Assembly (NCBI RefSeq): GCF_002563955.1
Contig: NZ_PDJE01000001.1
Coordinates: 3,100,001-3,164,000 of the forward strand
Source: Paramicrobacterium agarici
GTDB taxonomy: Bacteria; Actinomycetota; Actinomycetes; Actinomycetales; Microbacteriaceae
DNA length: 64,000 nt
Reading direction: 5' to 3'
Below are positions 49,204-58,925 of the stretch, one piece after another. Each line of letters opens with the position of its first letter. Position 1 is the stretch's first letter. The notes below the pieces were generated by a model. That model did not search any database. It saw only the letters and a list, made by a program, of their open reading frames with translations, and was not told the DNA's origin. A program made the translations under genes and the position numbers.

Positions 49204-49692
49204 TTAGCGCTTCGAGAACTGCGAAGCCTTGCGGGCCTTCTTGAGTCCTGCCTTCTTGCGCTCCTTGACGCGAGCGTCGCGCGAGAGGAATCCGGCCTTC
49301 TTGAGCGACGGACGGTTGTTCTCAACGTCGATCTGGTTCAGGGCGCGTGCGATGCCGAGGCGGAGTGCGCCGGCCTGGCCCGAGGGGCCACCGCCCGAGA
49401 TGCGGGCGATCACGTCGTAGCTGCCCGAGAGGTCGAGCACCGTGAACGGGTCGTTGATGAGCTGCTGGTGCAGCTTGTTCGGGAAGTAGTCGGCAAGCTC
49501 ACGGCCGTTGACCGTGATGCTTCCGGTGCCGGGAACCAGGCGCACGCGTGCGATGGCCTGCTTGCGGCGGCCGACTGCCGCGCCGGGAACGGTGAGAGCG
49601 GGGCGCGGGGCCGCAGCCTCGGGTGCCGCTTCCGACTCGGTCGTGAAGTTCTGGGGGGTCTCGATGGAGTCTTCGATCTTCGCCACTGTCAT
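49204..49692 (-). CDS. rpsI: 30S ribosomal protein S9
   Basis: 162 aa; the usual 128-residue core follows an N-terminal tail of about 35 residues rich in Glu and Ala, common in actinobacteria. Core motifs [20 protein letters not shown] and the basic C-terminus ending ASQFSKR, which reaches the P-site tRNA. 22 nt after rplM. Confidence 0.98.
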   Translation of the reverse strand: MTVAKIEDSIETPQNFTTESEAAPEAAAPRPALTVPGAAVGRRKQAIARVRLVPGTGSITVNGRELADYFPNKLHQQLINDPFTVLDLSGSYDVIARISGGGPSGQAGALRLGIARALNQIDVENNRPSLKKAGFLSRDARVKERKKAGLKKARKASQFSKR

Positions 49693-49714
49693 AAATCCTT
49701 AGCTTTGCGGGCGC

Positions 49715-50161
49715 TTACTGTGCGACCTGGTCGAATGAGTACGGCTTGGGCTGCTGCGCCGCGTGAGGGTGCTCGCTGCCTGCGTACACCTTGAGCTTGC
49801 CCAGCTGCGTACGGCCGAGGGAGTTCTTCGGAAGCATTCCGCGAACCGCCTTCTCAACGGCGCGAACAGGGTTCTTCTCGAGGAGCTCGCCGTAGCTCAT
49901 GGAGGAGAGGCCGCCCGGGTAGCCCGAGTGGCGGTAGGCACGCTTCTTCTGAAGCTTGTCGCCGCTCAGTGCAACCTTGTCGGCGTTGATGATGATGACG
50001 TAGTCACCGGTGTCGAGGTGGTTGACGAAGGTCGGCTTGTGCTTGCCGCGAAGAAGAACCGCGGCGTGGCTTGCCAGGCGACCGAGAACAACGTCTTCGG
50101 CGTCGATGACGATCCAGTCACGCTGGATCTCACTGGCCTTGGGGGTGTAGGTGCGCGTCAC
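49715..50161 (-). CDS. rplM: 50S ribosomal protein L13
   Basis: 148 aa. Begins [20 protein letters not shown]. Family motifs [19 protein letters not shown] and [13 protein letters not shown] are present. The GTG at 50161 matches the usual N-terminus; a longer open frame upstream would add 21 unconserved residues. The leader of roughly 240 bp holds several repeats (next entries). Confidence 0.96.
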   Translation of the reverse strand: MTRTYTPKASEIQRDWIVIDAEDVVLGRLASHAAVLLRGKHKPTFVNHLDTGDYVIIINADKVALSGDKLQKKRAYRHSGYPGGLSSMSYGELLEKNPVRAVEKAVRGMLPKNSLGRTQLGKLKVYAGSEHPHAAQQPKPYSFDQVAQ

Positions 50162-50218
50162 AGTAGTGCTGCTTTCTTGATCGTTAGTTGGACGTTCGTG
50201 AATCCCGCTCCGTTGGGC

Positions 50219-50235
50219 GTTCACATGACGTGAAC
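50219..50235. promoter_or_regulatory. Inverted repeat in the rplM leader
   Basis: GTTCAC-atgac-GTGAAC, 58 bp upstream of the rplM start. Its right arm GACGTGAACT reappears inverted in the third downstream repeat unit (AGTTCACGTC). Possible regulator site or leader RNA structure. Confidence 0.45.
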
Positions 50236-50318
50236 TCCGCAGGTGGAGGGCTCAACTACGGGTGCGTACCGAAAAGGGCACAACACCAACGAGCAATCTT
50301 ACGGGACGGGCGGGTACC

Positions 50319-50382
50319 GGTCAATTCGCGTCTGCGTTCGGTCAATTCACGTCTGCGCGTTCAGGCAGTTCACGTCTGTGGA
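50319..50382. repeat. Three imperfect direct repeats between truA and rplM
   Basis: Units GGTCAATTCGCGTCTGCG (50319), GGTCAATTCACGTCTGCG (50340) and GGCAGTTCACGTCTGTGG (50364) are 21 and 24 bp apart, about two helical turns. They lie upstream of the rplM-rpsI-glmM genes. The spacing suits cooperative binding by a regulator, but no protein can be named. Confidence 0.75.
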
Positions 50383-50403
50383 GAAATGACGCTCGGCCCA
50401 CCG

Positions 50404-51285
50404 TCAGTCCAGCGTGCGCTTGGCCTTCGTCAGCTCCGCACGCGCTGCAAGCAGGTCGTCTTCGGGGTAACCGACCTGCACGAGGGTCAGACCATGCGCA
50501 GGCATCACCGTGAAGGAACTCGTTCGCTCTGCAGCATCCCGAATCTGCACAAGCTCGGCAGCAGAAAGCCGCCCTTCACCGACCGCAACACATGCCCCGA
50601 CAAGCGAGCGCACCATGCTGTGACAGAAGGCATCCGCCCGCACCTCGGCGATCACGCGTCCTGCGTCGTCACGACGCCAGCAGAAGTCCTGCAACGTACG
50701 GATCGTCGTGGCCCCCTCGCGCGGCTTGCAGTACGCCCCGAAGTCGTGAAGACCCACGAGTTCGCGAGCAGCGGCATCCATCGCATCAACGTCGAGCACT
50801 CCGGGCCGCCACACGATCGTGTTGCGCTCAAGCGGATTGCGACCCGTCACGTCATCGGCCACACGGTACTCGTACCGTCGCCACGAGGCAGAGAATCGCG
50901 CGTCAAATCCCGCAGGAGCCTCGGATGCCGACGTGACCACGACGTCGGAACGCCGACCGAGCACACCGTCAACCCGGCGCGTAAATACTTCTCCGGGGCT
51001 CTGCGGCACAGCATCCCGCCGCCTCTGTCGTTTCAGCGCATCGACGTGCCTTTCGAGAAGATCAATGTGCGCGACCTGGCCCGTGGCGTGCACACCGGCG
51101 TCCGTGCGACCCGCCACAGTGAGTCCTGGCTCGTCACCACGACGGCCGAAGAGCCGCGCAATCGCATCTTCAAGCACTCCCTGCACCGTTCGCAGACCGG
51201 GCTGCCTCGCCCACCCTTTGAAGTCGGTTCCGTCGTACGCGATGTCGAGTCGAAATCGCGTGGCGTCAGGATGCTGGTCGATCAC
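50404..51285 (-). CDS. truA: tRNA pseudouridine synthase A
   Basis: 293 aa from the proposed GTG at 51285. Makes pseudouridine at positions 38-40 of tRNAs. RFRLDIAYDGTDFKGWARQP opens the domain; the catalytic aspartate is in LTVAGRTDAGVHATGQVAH. The frame is open to an ATG at 51423, which would add 46 residues with poorer codon bias; those residues are not part of the family. The start is therefore uncertain. Confidence 0.94.
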   Translation of the reverse strand: MIDQHPDATRFRLDIAYDGTDFKGWARQPGLRTVQGVLEDAIARLFGRRGDEPGLTVAGRTDAGVHATGQVAHIDLLERHVDALKRQRRRDAVPQSPGEVFTRRVDGVLGRRSDVVVTSASEAPAGFDARFSASWRRYEYRVADDVTGRNPLERNTIVWRPGVLDVDAMDAAARELVGLHDFGAYCKPREGATTIRTLQDFCWRRDDAGRVIAEVRADAFCHSMVRSLVGACVAVGEGRLSAAELVQIRDAAERTSSFTVMPAHGLTLVQVGYPEDDLLAARAELTKAKRTLD

Positions 51286-51509
51286 GGCGCTCAGTCTATC
51301 GACGCGCCGGCATGCTCCCCCCGCGTCTGGCTCAGCGAGAATCTCGACGAATCCGTCGGTTCCGTGAACGCGAATGCGCTGCCCATCTCGAATCAGCCGC
51401 GCGAGGACAAGATCCACCTTCATGAACGTTTCTCACCTGCGTCAGAAAGTGAGAAGCGAAGGCGCTCTCATGCATCGCCCACCCTCGCCGGTTATCCTCG
51501 AGCGGTTCC

Positions 51510-53375
51510 ATGGTGATGTCAGCCTCTTCCCCACAACAGCCCGTCACCCGCATGCACTACGCGGGTCTCGACGGGCTGCGCGCGCTCGCCGTCGCGGGCG
51601 TGCTCGTCTACCACCTGTTCCCCGGAGCGCTCCCCGGCGGATTCATCGGCGTCGACGTGTTCTTCGTCATCTCGGGGTTTCTCATCACGAGTCTTCTCAT
51701 GCGCGAGCACGATGCGCACGGGAGCATCAGTCTTCGTCGGTTCTGGACGAGGCGGGCACGGCGCATTCTCCCGGCGCTCGTTCTCGTCGTCACGGCGTCG
51801 ACGACGGCAGCCCTCGTGGTCGGCGGAGACGTTCTCGTGCGCATCGGGCGGCAGGTACTCGGGGCTGCGACGTTCAGCTACAACTGGGTCGAGATCGCCT
51901 CGGGCGGCTCGTACTTCGACGCCCTCTCTCCCGAGATGTTTCGCACGCTCTGGTCTCTCGCCGTCGAGGAGCAGTTCTACATCGTCTGGCCGCTGCTGCT
52001 TCTCGCGCTGCTGCTCGTGCCGTCGCGATGGCTGCGCGCGGCGCTGCTCGTGGCAGCATCCGCGGGTTCGGCGCTCTGGATGAGCGCACTGTTCACACCG
52101 GGCGCTGACGCCACGCGGGTCTACTACGGCACCGACACTCACGCGTTCGGGCTGCTCATCGGCGCCGCCCTCGCCGTGCTGCTCGAGGGGCGTCTCGGCG
52201 CAGGGCTGCCCCGCAGCGATCGGCGCAGCATCCGCATTGCCTTCGACGTTGTGGGCACTGTCGCTCTCGCCGGGGTTGCAGCACTGGCGGTCGCGCTCGG
52301 CGACGGAGACGCGGCGACGTACCGAGGTGGCCTCGCGCTCGCATCACTGCTGACGGTGATCGCCATCACGGCAGCGATCCGGCCGGGCTCGCTGCTCGGA
52401 TCGCGGCTCGATGCCGGGGCGCTGCGATGGCTGGGCCGGCGTTCATACGGCGTGTACCTCTGGCACTGGCCGGTCTTCACGCTCATTCTCGCGGTGAGCG
52501 GCTCCATCGCGACCCAGGCCCCGCCGGTGTCTGCATCGCTCGTCGCGATCGTGCTCACTCTCGCGCTCTCAGAGCTGTCATTCCGGTGCGTCGAGACTCC
52601 CGTGCGCGTGCGCGGGTTCCGGCAGTGCGGCCGAGCGATGCTGCGTGCATTCCGCGCGAGCGCTCCCCGAGCGGCGACCGCGACAGGAATCACGGTCGCA
52701 GCGATTGCCCTCGTCGGGTCGACGGGCACCGCCGTCGCCGTCGCACCGCAGTCGTCGTCGGTCGAGCGGTTGATCGCGCACGCTCAGAAGTCGGCGGATG
52801 AACGAGAAGAACCGGCCGAATCGAAGCCGTCTCCCGCGACGATCTCCGGCTCCGATATCACGGCGGTCGGCGACTCGGTCATGCTTGCCGCGGCCCCCGC
52901 ACTCGAAGACACGCTGCCGGGAATCGACATCGACGCGCAGGTCTCGCGATCCATGTATACCGCTCCCGGCATCCTCGAAGACCTCAAGAAGCGGGGCAGG
53001 CTGCGCTCAACGGTCGTCGTAGGACTCGGCACGAACGGCCCCGTCAACGAATCGACGCTGCGCGAGGTCGTCGACGTTCTCGGTCCCGACCGCCATCTCA
53101 TCCTCGTGAACGCCTATGCGCCGCGCGACTGGATCGCGGGAGTGAACGCCGAACTCGAGGCGTTCGCGTCACGGCACCGCACCTCTGTCGTCGCCGACTG
53201 GCGCGACGCAATCGAACCGCGCGCAGGCGAACTGCTCGCCGGCGACAGCATACACCCCGGATATGAGGGAGGCACCGTGTATGCCGAAGCGATCATGCAG
53301 TCGCTGCAGGTGCTGGCCGATCTGCCACCTGCCGTGACCGAGCAGCACGGATACAACCTTCCGCTCGTGCGCTGA
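51510..53375 (+). CDS. OafA/YrhL-type acyltransferase with SGNH domain
   Basis: 621 aa. About ten membrane helices of an acyltransferase-3 domain (residues 12-370: YAGLDGLRALAVAGVLVYHL, GVDVFFVISGFLITSLLMRE). The C-terminal exported SGNH hydrolase-like domain (from about 440) has GDSVMLAAAPALEDTL, GLGTNGPV and DSIHPGYEGGTVY with the Asp-His pair. Probably O-acetylates a cell-surface polymer such as peptidoglycan, teichoic acid or a glycan. Divergent from truA. Convergent with the GNAT gene, with 13 nt between stops. Confidence 0.92.
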   Translation: MVMSASSPQQPVTRMHYAGLDGLRALAVAGVLVYHLFPGALPGGFIGVDVFFVISGFLITSLLMREHDAHGSISLRRFWTRRARRILPALVLVVTASTTAALVVGGDVLVRIGRQVLGAATFSYNWVEIASGGSYFDALSPEMFRTLWSLAVEEQFYIVWPLLLLALLLVPSRWLRAALLVAASAGSALWMSALFTPGADATRVYYGTDTHAFGLLIGAALAVLLEGRLGAGLPRSDRRSIRIAFDVVGTVALAGVAALAVALGDGDAATYRGGLALASLLTVIAITAAIRPGSLLGSRLDAGALRWLGRRSYGVYLWHWPVFTLILAVSGSIATQAPPVSASLVAIVLTLALSELSFRCVETPVRVRGFRQCGRAMLRAFRASAPRAATATGITVAAIALVGSTGTAVAVAPQSSSVERLIAHAQKSADEREEPAESKPSPATISGSDITAVGDSVMLAAAPALEDTLPGIDIDAQVSRSMYTAPGILEDLKKRGRLRSTVVVGLGTNGPVNESTLREVVDVLGPDRHLILVNAYAPRDWIAGVNAELEAFASRHRTSVVADWRDAIEPRAGELLAGDSIHPGYEGGTVYAEAIMQSLQVLADLPPAVTEQHGYNLPLVR

Positions 53376-53388
53376 GCAGGATGCGCGT

Positions 53389-54429
53389 CTACACCTCGAG
53401 CACGTAGGAGAAACCGCGCTCGCCTGCGACGAATCCCATGCGCTCGTACAGCGTGTTGGCGCCCGTCGGGCTCTCGGAGTCGACGTCGAGCGTCGCCCTC
53501 TCAATGCCGACGTCGCGCAGACTCTGCAGCGCAGCGGTGATGATGGCGGGAGCCAGCCGCTCTCCGCGGTGGTCTCGCACAACGCCGATGTACTCGATAT
53601 ACGCCTTCGAGTAGCCCGCCGCCTCCCAGTCGCGCTTGTTCACCGAGATGAGCGCGAATGCGACGACGCGCTGCTCGCCAGCATCCGTCATCTCGACCGC
53701 GACTCGGCTCAGGTCTTTGCGGAACTCCGGCGACGAGGTCATGTGCTCCCACCGCTCCGACGTCGTCGGCTGGCTGCCCCAATGGTCGCGAAAGGCATCG
53801 TTGCGCGCAAGGCGGGCAGAATCGACAAGATCGTCTGTCAGGGGCACGATTCGCACGTCGGCAAGCGGCTCGACGGGGTCGACGGGATCTGACAGCCGGC
53901 GCTCCATCTCGGTGAAGTACCGCGTGAGTGTGAAGCCGGCGCGTTCGCTCACGTGCTGCCCCGCGATGTTTCCCTGCTCCTGGTCGACCATGATCCAGCC
54001 CGGAAGCGCGTGCGGGCTCCCCGACAGAATCTGCAGGGCGCGGTCGCGCTGCCATGCCAGCAGCTGCCGCCCGATGCCGCGGTCCCGCCATTGCGGATGC
54101 ACCGTGCCCTCCAGATACACCTGCACGCGCGTGGACTGCGCTTGCGCCTCGGCGACCACGCCCGCTGCAATGAGCACTCCAGACGAGCTCTCGCCCACGA
54201 GCGTGTCCGTCGCCATGATGAGCTTCGACGACCGCAGTGCATTTTCCACCTCGGCCCGGGTTGTCGTCGACGCGGGATGATCGATGCGATCAGCAGCATC
54301 CATCAACACCATCATGGCGTCGAGATCGTCGAGGGTTGCAGGCCGCCACCGAGCGATATCCGGATGCTGCGGGAGCACGAGTTCCGGCGCGGCGACACGG
54401 TCACGGAGTGGAACGCTGGTGACGGTCAT
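53389..54429 (-). CDS. Tandem GNAT acetyltransferase
   Basis: 346 aa, two GNAT domains. The first has EGTVHPQWRDRGIGRQLLAW, the second has GVVRDHRGERLAPAIITAAL and VDSESPTGANTLYERMGFV. The length and duplication resemble mycothiol synthase (MshD), but the specific residues for that substrate cannot be confirmed here. Function otherwise unknown. Confidence 0.85.
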   Translation of the reverse strand: MTVTSVPLRDRVAAPELVLPQHPDIARWRPATLDDLDAMMVLMDAADRIDHPASTTTRAEVENALRSSKLIMATDTLVGESSSGVLIAAGVVAEAQAQSTRVQVYLEGTVHPQWRDRGIGRQLLAWQRDRALQILSGSPHALPGWIMVDQEQGNIAGQHVSERAGFTLTRYFTEMERRLSDPVDPVEPLADVRIVPLTDDLVDSARLARNDAFRDHWGSQPTTSERWEHMTSSPEFRKDLSRVAVEMTDAGEQRVVAFALISVNKRDWEAAGYSKAYIEYIGVVRDHRGERLAPAIITAALQSLRDVGIERATLDVDSESPTGANTLYERMGFVAGERGFSYVLEV

Positions 54430-54488
54430 GACCCCAGTTTATCGAGCACGGCCGACCGGCCGCCCCACCGTGGACGCCACACAATGCG

Positions 54489-54522
54489 CGAAGCCCCGCA
54501 ACCCAAGGGCTGCGGGGCTTCG
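54489..54522 (-). terminator. Terminator of the rpoA-rplQ operon
   Basis: 12-bp stem CGAAGCCCCGCA/TGCGGGGCTTCG with a 10-nt loop, 15 nt after the rplQ stop. Confidence 0.85.
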
Positions 54523-54537
54523 AGTGCAGGATGCTGC

Positions 54538-55059
54538 TTACTTGGCGTCGTCCTCAGACTCGGCCTTGTCGTCAGCAGCTGCGTCCTCGGCTGGAGCCTC
54601 GGTGGTCTCCTCAGCGGGAGTTTCCTCGACCTCAGTCTCCTCGACTGGCTCTTCAGCCTTCGGCGCGTCAGCCTTCTTGGCCGCCTTCGCCTTGGGCGTC
54701 ACGGGCTCGAGAACGAGCTCGATCACGGCCATGGGAGCGTTGTCGCCCTTGCGGTTGCCGATCTTCGTAATGCGGGTGTAGCCACCCTCACGCTCAGCAA
54801 CGAGCGGCGCGATCTGCGTGAACAGCTCGTGCACGACCGTCTTGTCGCCGATGGTCGACAGCACGCGCCGACGCGAGTGCAGGTCGCCGCGCTTGGCGAA
54901 CGTGACGAGGCGCTCAGCGAACGGGCGCAGCCGCTTCGCCTTGGTCTCGGTCGTGGTGATGCGCTTGTGCGTGAACAGCGCCGCGGAAAGGTTGGCGAGC
55001 AGAAGGCGCTCGTGCGCCGCTCCGCCTCCGAGGCGGGGTCCCTTGGTGGGCTTAGGCAT
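54538..55059 (-). CDS. rplQ: 50S ribosomal protein L17 with acidic C-terminal tail
   Basis: 173 aa. Residues 1-118 are normal L17 ([20 protein letters not shown] at the N-terminus, [11 protein letters not shown] at the end). Residues 120-173 are a low-complexity tail of Glu, Ala, Asp and Lys ([20 protein letters not shown]). Acidic tails occur in several actinobacterial L17s. Follows rpoA by 46 nt. Confidence 0.96.
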   Translation of the reverse strand: MPKPTKGPRLGGGAAHERLLLANLSAALFTHKRITTTETKAKRLRPFAERLVTFAKRGDLHSRRRVLSTIGDKTVVHELFTQIAPLVAEREGGYTRITKIGNRKGDNAPMAVIELVLEPVTPKAKAAKKADAPKAEEPVEETEVEETPAEETTEAPAEDAAADDKAESEDDAK

Positions 55060-55105
55060 TGTCGTGTTTCTCCAGATTAATCTCGGACCGTCTTACGACT
55101 GACCG

Positions 55106-56095
55106 TCAGTTGTTCTCGTCTTCGTAGCCCGAGTAGAAGTGCGCGCCGTCGAACCCGGGAACCGAGTCCTTGAGCGACAGCCCCATCTCGACGAGCTTGT
55201 CACGAACCTCGTCCACCGACTTCTGGCCGAAGTTGCGGATGTTCATGAGCTGCGTCTCGCTGAGGGCGACAAGCTCGGAAACCGTGTTGATTCCCTCGCG
55301 CTTGAGGCAGTTGTACGAACGCACCGACAGGTCGAGGTCTTCGATCGGCACCGACAGCTCGCTCGAGAGCACGGTCTCGGCGGGAGCAGCACCCAGCTCG
55401 ATGCCCTCGGCCTGGTTGTTGAGCTCCTTCGCGAGGCCGAACAGCTCGACGAGAGTGCTTCCGGCGGAAGCGATGGCGTCGCGCGGCGTGATGGCCTGCT
55501 TGGTCTCGACGTCGACGACGAGGCGGTCGAAGTCGGTGCGCTCACCGGCACGCGTCGCCTCGACGCGGTAGGTGACCTTGAGAACGGGCGAGTAGATCGA
55601 GTCGACCGGAATCTGGCCGGCCTCGGAGAACTCGTTGCGGTTCTGCGTGGCCGAGACGTAGCCGCGGCCGCGCTCGATCGTGAGCTCGAGCTCGAACTTC
55701 GCCTCTTCGTTCAGCGTGGCGATCACGAGCTCGGGGTTGTGCACCTCGACACCGGCGGGCGCCGAGATGTCAGCTGCCGTGACCTGACCGGAGCCGGTCT
55801 TGCGCAGGTACGCGGTGATCGGCTCGTCGTGCTCGCTCGAGACGACGAGTCCCTTGACGTTGAGGATGACCTCGGTGACGTCTTCCTTCACTCCGGGAAT
55901 GGTGCTGAACTCGTGCAGCACGCCGTCGATGCGGACGCTGGTGACAGCGGCTCCGGGAATCGACGACAGAAGCGTGCGGCGAAGCGAGTTTCCGAGCGTG
56001 TAACCGAAGCCGGGCTCGAGCGGTTCGATGACGAAACGGCTGCGGAACTCCGAGATGTTCTCCTCGGTGAGCGATGGACGCTGTGCAATAAGCAC
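55106..56095 (-). CDS. rpoA: RNA polymerase alpha subunit
   Basis: 329 aa. The N-terminal assembly domain has [20 protein letters not shown] and the [16 protein letters not shown] region. The C-terminal domain has [19 protein letters not shown] and [20 protein letters not shown], which bind UP elements and activators. Between rpsK (118 nt upstream) and rplQ. Confidence 0.99.
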   Translation of the reverse strand: MLIAQRPSLTEENISEFRSRFVIEPLEPGFGYTLGNSLRRTLLSSIPGAAVTSVRIDGVLHEFSTIPGVKEDVTEVILNVKGLVVSSEHDEPITAYLRKTGSGQVTAADISAPAGVEVHNPELVIATLNEEAKFELELTIERGRGYVSATQNRNEFSEAGQIPVDSIYSPVLKVTYRVEATRAGERTDFDRLVVDVETKQAITPRDAIASAGSTLVELFGLAKELNNQAEGIELGAAPAETVLSSELSVPIEDLDLSVRSYNCLKREGINTVSELVALSETQLMNIRNFGQKSVDEVRDKLVEMGLSLKDSVPGFDGAHFYSGYEDENN

Positions 56096-56213
56096 TATGT
56101 ATTCCTTTCGGCTAAGTGTCCGCTATATGACACTTGCGTTGACGGGATATTGAGTTGTGTTAACCCCAAGAATCGAGCCGGGGTGAACCGGCCCGATCTC
56201 GGGTGTGAAGTGC

Positions 56214-56612
56214 TTAGACGCGGCGGCGCTTCGGCGGACGGCATCCGTTGTGTGCCTGCGGCGTGACGTCCGAGATCGAACCGACCTCGAGGCCAGCGGC
56301 CTGCAGCGAACGGATCGCGGTCTCGCGACCGGAGCCCGGTCCCTTGACGAAGACGTCGACCTTCTTCATGCCATGCTCCTGCGCCTGACGCGCGGCGGCC
56401 TCAGCGGCCATCTGAGCGGCGAACGGGGTCGACTTGCGCGAACCCTTGAAGCCGACGCCACCTGACGAGGCCCAGCTGATCACAGCGCCTGAGGCGTCGG
56501 TGATCGACACGATCGTATTGTTGAACGTCGACTTGATGTGGGCCTGGCCCTGAACGACGTTCTTCTTTTCTTTTCTACGCGGCTTGCGGACGGCCGACTT
56601 GGGTGCTGCCAT
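56214..56612 (-). CDS. rpsK: 30S ribosomal protein S11
   Basis: 132 aa. Signature [18 protein letters not shown], then [20 protein letters not shown] and the C-terminal [11 protein letters not shown]. Lies between rpsM and rpoA, as expected. Confidence 0.99.
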   Translation of the reverse strand: MAAPKSAVRKPRRKEKKNVVQGQAHIKSTFNNTIVSITDASGAVISWASSGGVGFKGSRKSTPFAAQMAAEAAARQAQEHGMKKVDVFVKGPGSGRETAIRSLQAAGLEVGSISDVTPQAHNGCRPPKRRRV

Positions 56613-56647
56613 TGGTTATCTCCTGAATCCTTGAGGCGAGGCTCGAC

Positions 56648-57022
56648 CTAGCGAGCCTTCTTCTTGCCGGCGACGGTGCGCTTCGGGCCCTTGCGGGTGC
56701 GCGCGTTGGTCTTGGTGCGCTGGCCGTGAACCGGCAGCCCGCGACGGTGGCGGATGCCCTGGTAAGAACCGATCTCGACCTTGCGGCGGATGTCAGCGGC
56801 AACCTCACGGCGAAGATCACCCTCGACCTGGAAGTTGCCCTCGATGTAGTCACGAAGGGCGACCAGCTGGTCGTCGGTAAGGTCCTTGACGCGGATGTTT
56901 CCGTCGATTTCAGTGTCGGCGAGGGCCTTGAGCGCCCGGGTACGGCCGACACCATAGATGTACGTCAGTGCGACTTCCACGCGCTTGTCGCGGGGAATGT
57001 CTACGCCGGCGAGACGTGCCAT
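56648..57022 (-). CDS. rpsM: 30S ribosomal protein S13
   Basis: 124 aa. Opens [20 protein letters not shown]; the [20 protein letters not shown] segment contacts the subunit bridge. Upstream of rpsK by 35 nt. Preceded by an intercistronic region with three inverted repeats. Confidence 0.99.
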   Translation of the reverse strand: MARLAGVDIPRDKRVEVALTYIYGVGRTRALKALADTEIDGNIRVKDLTDDQLVALRDYIEGNFQVEGDLRREVAADIRRKVEIGSYQGIRHRRGLPVHGQRTKTNARTRKGPKRTVAGKKKAR

Positions 57023-57068
57023 GGTGGCTTCTCCTAGGAGTAAGTGGAGGTGTGGAGCAGATCCGGTG

Positions 57069-57169
57069 CCAGGGCCTCCGCCCCTGGGTGTCCCCCGCTG
57101 AGCCTCAGCTCGGGCGAGTTTCTGAACCTGCCAGTTCTGTTCTGTTGTCGTGGCGCGGCAGCTGCCGCG
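57069..57169 (-). promoter_or_regulatory. Three inverted repeats between rpmJ and rpsM
   Basis: In 151 nt between rpmJ and rpsM: CCAGGG/CCCTGG (57069-57087), GCTGAG-c-CTCAGC (57097-57109) and a 16-bp palindrome CGCGGCAG/CTGCCGCG (57154-57169). They may separate rpmJ-infA from rpsM transcription or process the mRNA. Confidence 0.5.
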
Positions 57170-57173
57170 TCTG

Positions 57174-57290
57174 CTAGCCCTGGCGCTGCTTGTGGCGCGG
57201 GTTGCTCTTGCAGATCACCATGACGCGTCCGTGACGACGGATCACCTTGCAGTGATCGCAGACCTTCTTGACGCTGGGGTGGACCTTCAT
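57174..57290 (-). CDS. rpmJ: 50S ribosomal protein L36
   Basis: 38 aa, the normal size for the zinc-binding form. Reads [20 protein letters not shown], then [18 protein letters not shown]. The zinc ligands C11, C14, C27 and H33 are all present, so this is the zinc (C+) version. 84 nt after infA. Confidence 0.97.
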   Translation of the reverse strand: MKVHPSVKKVCDHCKVIRRHGRVMVICKSNPRHKQRQG

Positions 57291-57374
57291 GTTCTTCCTT
57301 CGATTCGCTGTCCTCGTGAAGAACCGTGCGCACCGCTCGGCGCAGCACAGTTCAACCGTTACTTACAGCGCGAC

Positions 57375-57596
57375 TTACTTGTAGCGGTAGACGATCCGGC
57401 CGCGGGTCAGGTCGTAAGGAGTCAGCTCCACAATCACGCGGTCCTCGGGGAGGATGCGGATGTAGTGCTGGCGCATCTTGCCCGAAATGTGGGCAAGCAC
57501 CTTGTGACCGTTCGTCAGCTCAACGCGGAACATCGCGTTGGGCAGAGCCTCGATCACAGATCCTTCGATCTCGATGACACCGTCTTTTTTGGCCAT
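57375..57596 (-). CDS. infA: Translation initiation factor IF-1
   Basis: 73 aa S1-fold factor that occupies the ribosomal A site at initiation. [20 protein letters not shown] to the end [18 protein letters not shown]. The ATG at 57596 is used; a frame open further upstream is not conserved. First gene of infA-rpmJ-rpsM-rpsK-rpoA-rplQ. Confidence 0.98.
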   Translation of the reverse strand: MAKKDGVIEIEGSVIEALPNAMFRVELTNGHKVLAHISGKMRQHYIRILPEDRVIVELTPYDLTRGRIVYRYK

Positions 57597-57691
57597 AGCC
57601 TCACTGTCGCTCAGGTTCGTCGCACTGGTCGTGCGTTGGATTTCGGTGCGGACGAGACACGCCACTGGCGTGCACAATGCACCAACGAATT

Positions 57692-57720
57692 ATCTTATGT
57701 GATAAAGCGCAGATTCGCCA
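57692..57720 (-). promoter_or_regulatory. Possible infA promoter
   Basis: On the minus strand TGGCGA, 17 nt, TAAGAT, about 95 nt before the infA start. An overlapping GATAAT could serve as an alternative -10. The rest of 57597-57773 shows nothing coding. Confidence 0.45.
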
Positions 57721-57773
57721 GTCGATCCACCATCAGCGCACACGACGTCCGCAAGTGGACCGACTGTCTCTCG

Positions 57774-58925
57774 TCAGCGCGGCGTGCGCGTCACGGCCGC
57801 CACCTCTCGGCAGACACGGTCGAAGAGCGGATGCTGCGGGTCAAGGCCCATCACCTGTGCCACGAACTCCGACGGCTCGAGCGTCTCGAGCAGTTCGGCC
57901 ATCTCCTGGCTCTGCGCGTCGTCGGCGACGTGAAACTGCAGCGCGGCCCCGATGGCGTCGACGAGAGCGTCAGGGGTGTTTCCGCGTTCGGCGATCGCGG
58001 CGGCAGGACCGATGAAGCGCTCGTGGCGACCGAGTTTGCGCAGGGGTTCGCGGCCCACGCGCTGCACGGTGTCTGGAAGGTGCTCGTTGGCAAAGCGCGA
58101 GAGAATCGTCTCCCGGTACGCGGACTGCTCGTCAGCGTCGAGCCCGTGCACGGCTACGAGATACGCCGATGTCTCTTCGAGCGCGCTGCGCACCTTGCCC
58201 GAGACGGTCGGATCGGCGGCAGCATCCGCGATCTTCTCGTGGCCGGCCAGAAACCCGAAGTAGGCGATTGTCGCATGCCCGGTGTTCACGGTGTAGAGCT
58301 TGCGTTCGATGTAGGGCGCAAGATCGTCGACGAAGTGCGCCCCCGGAAGCGTCGGCTCCGCCCCGCCGAAGGGCCCGCGCTCGACGACCCACTCGTGGAA
58401 TGCCTCGACCGTGACGTCGATGCCGGCGTCTGCCGATTGTGCCGGGACAATGCGGTCGACGGCCGTATTGGCGAAGATCGCGCGCTCGGCGAGCCGGTTC
58501 CACTCCGCTCCCGCGTTCTCTTCGATGTGCGTGCGCAGCGTGTCTGTCGCGCCAATGGCGTTCTCGCACGCCATGACCGCGACGGGCGCCCTGTCGGCAG
58601 ACCGAGCTGCGAGACCTCGCGCGATCGCCGGCGCGATGAACCGCAGCACGTTCGGTCCGACGGCCGTCGTGATGATGTCGGCCGTCGAGAGCTCCGCGAC
58701 AAGTCGCTCCTCGTCTTCGGCCGAGTTCACGGCGTTGAATCCGGTGACCGTTCTGTCGACGCCGCCCTCGCCGACCTCGTGAACCGTATAGCTGGACGCA
58801 GCCTGCAGCGCGGCGATGAGTTCGGGGTTCACATCGGAGAAGACAACGTCGTACCCCGCATCGTGCAGCAGGAGCCCGATGAAGCCGCGACCGATGTTGC
58901 CCGCTCCGAAGTGAACCGCCTTCAT
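57774..58925 (-). CDS. mtlD: Mannitol-1-phosphate 5-dehydrogenase
   Basis: 383 aa. Oxidises mannitol-1-phosphate to fructose-6-phosphate with [23 protein letters not shown] is the nucleotide site. The catalytic lysine/histidine region is [22 protein letters not shown] overlaps the mtlF stop. Last gene of the mannitol operon. Confidence 0.96.
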   Translation of the reverse strand: MKAVHFGAGNIGRGFIGLLLHDAGYDVVFSDVNPELIAALQAASSYTVHEVGEGGVDRTVTGFNAVNSAEDEERLVAELSTADIITTAVGPNVLRFIAPAIARGLAARSADRAPVAVMACENAIGATDTLRTHIEENAGAEWNRLAERAIFANTAVDRIVPAQSADAGIDVTVEAFHEWVVERGPFGGAEPTLPGAHFVDDLAPYIERKLYTVNTGHATIAYFGFLAGHEKIADAAADPTVSGKVRSALEETSAYLVAVHGLDADEQSAYRETILSRFANEHLPDTVQRVGREPLRKLGRHERFIGPAAAIAERGNTPDALVDAIGAALQFHVADDAQSQEMAELLETLEPSEFVAQVMGLDPQHPLFDRVCREVAAVTRTPR

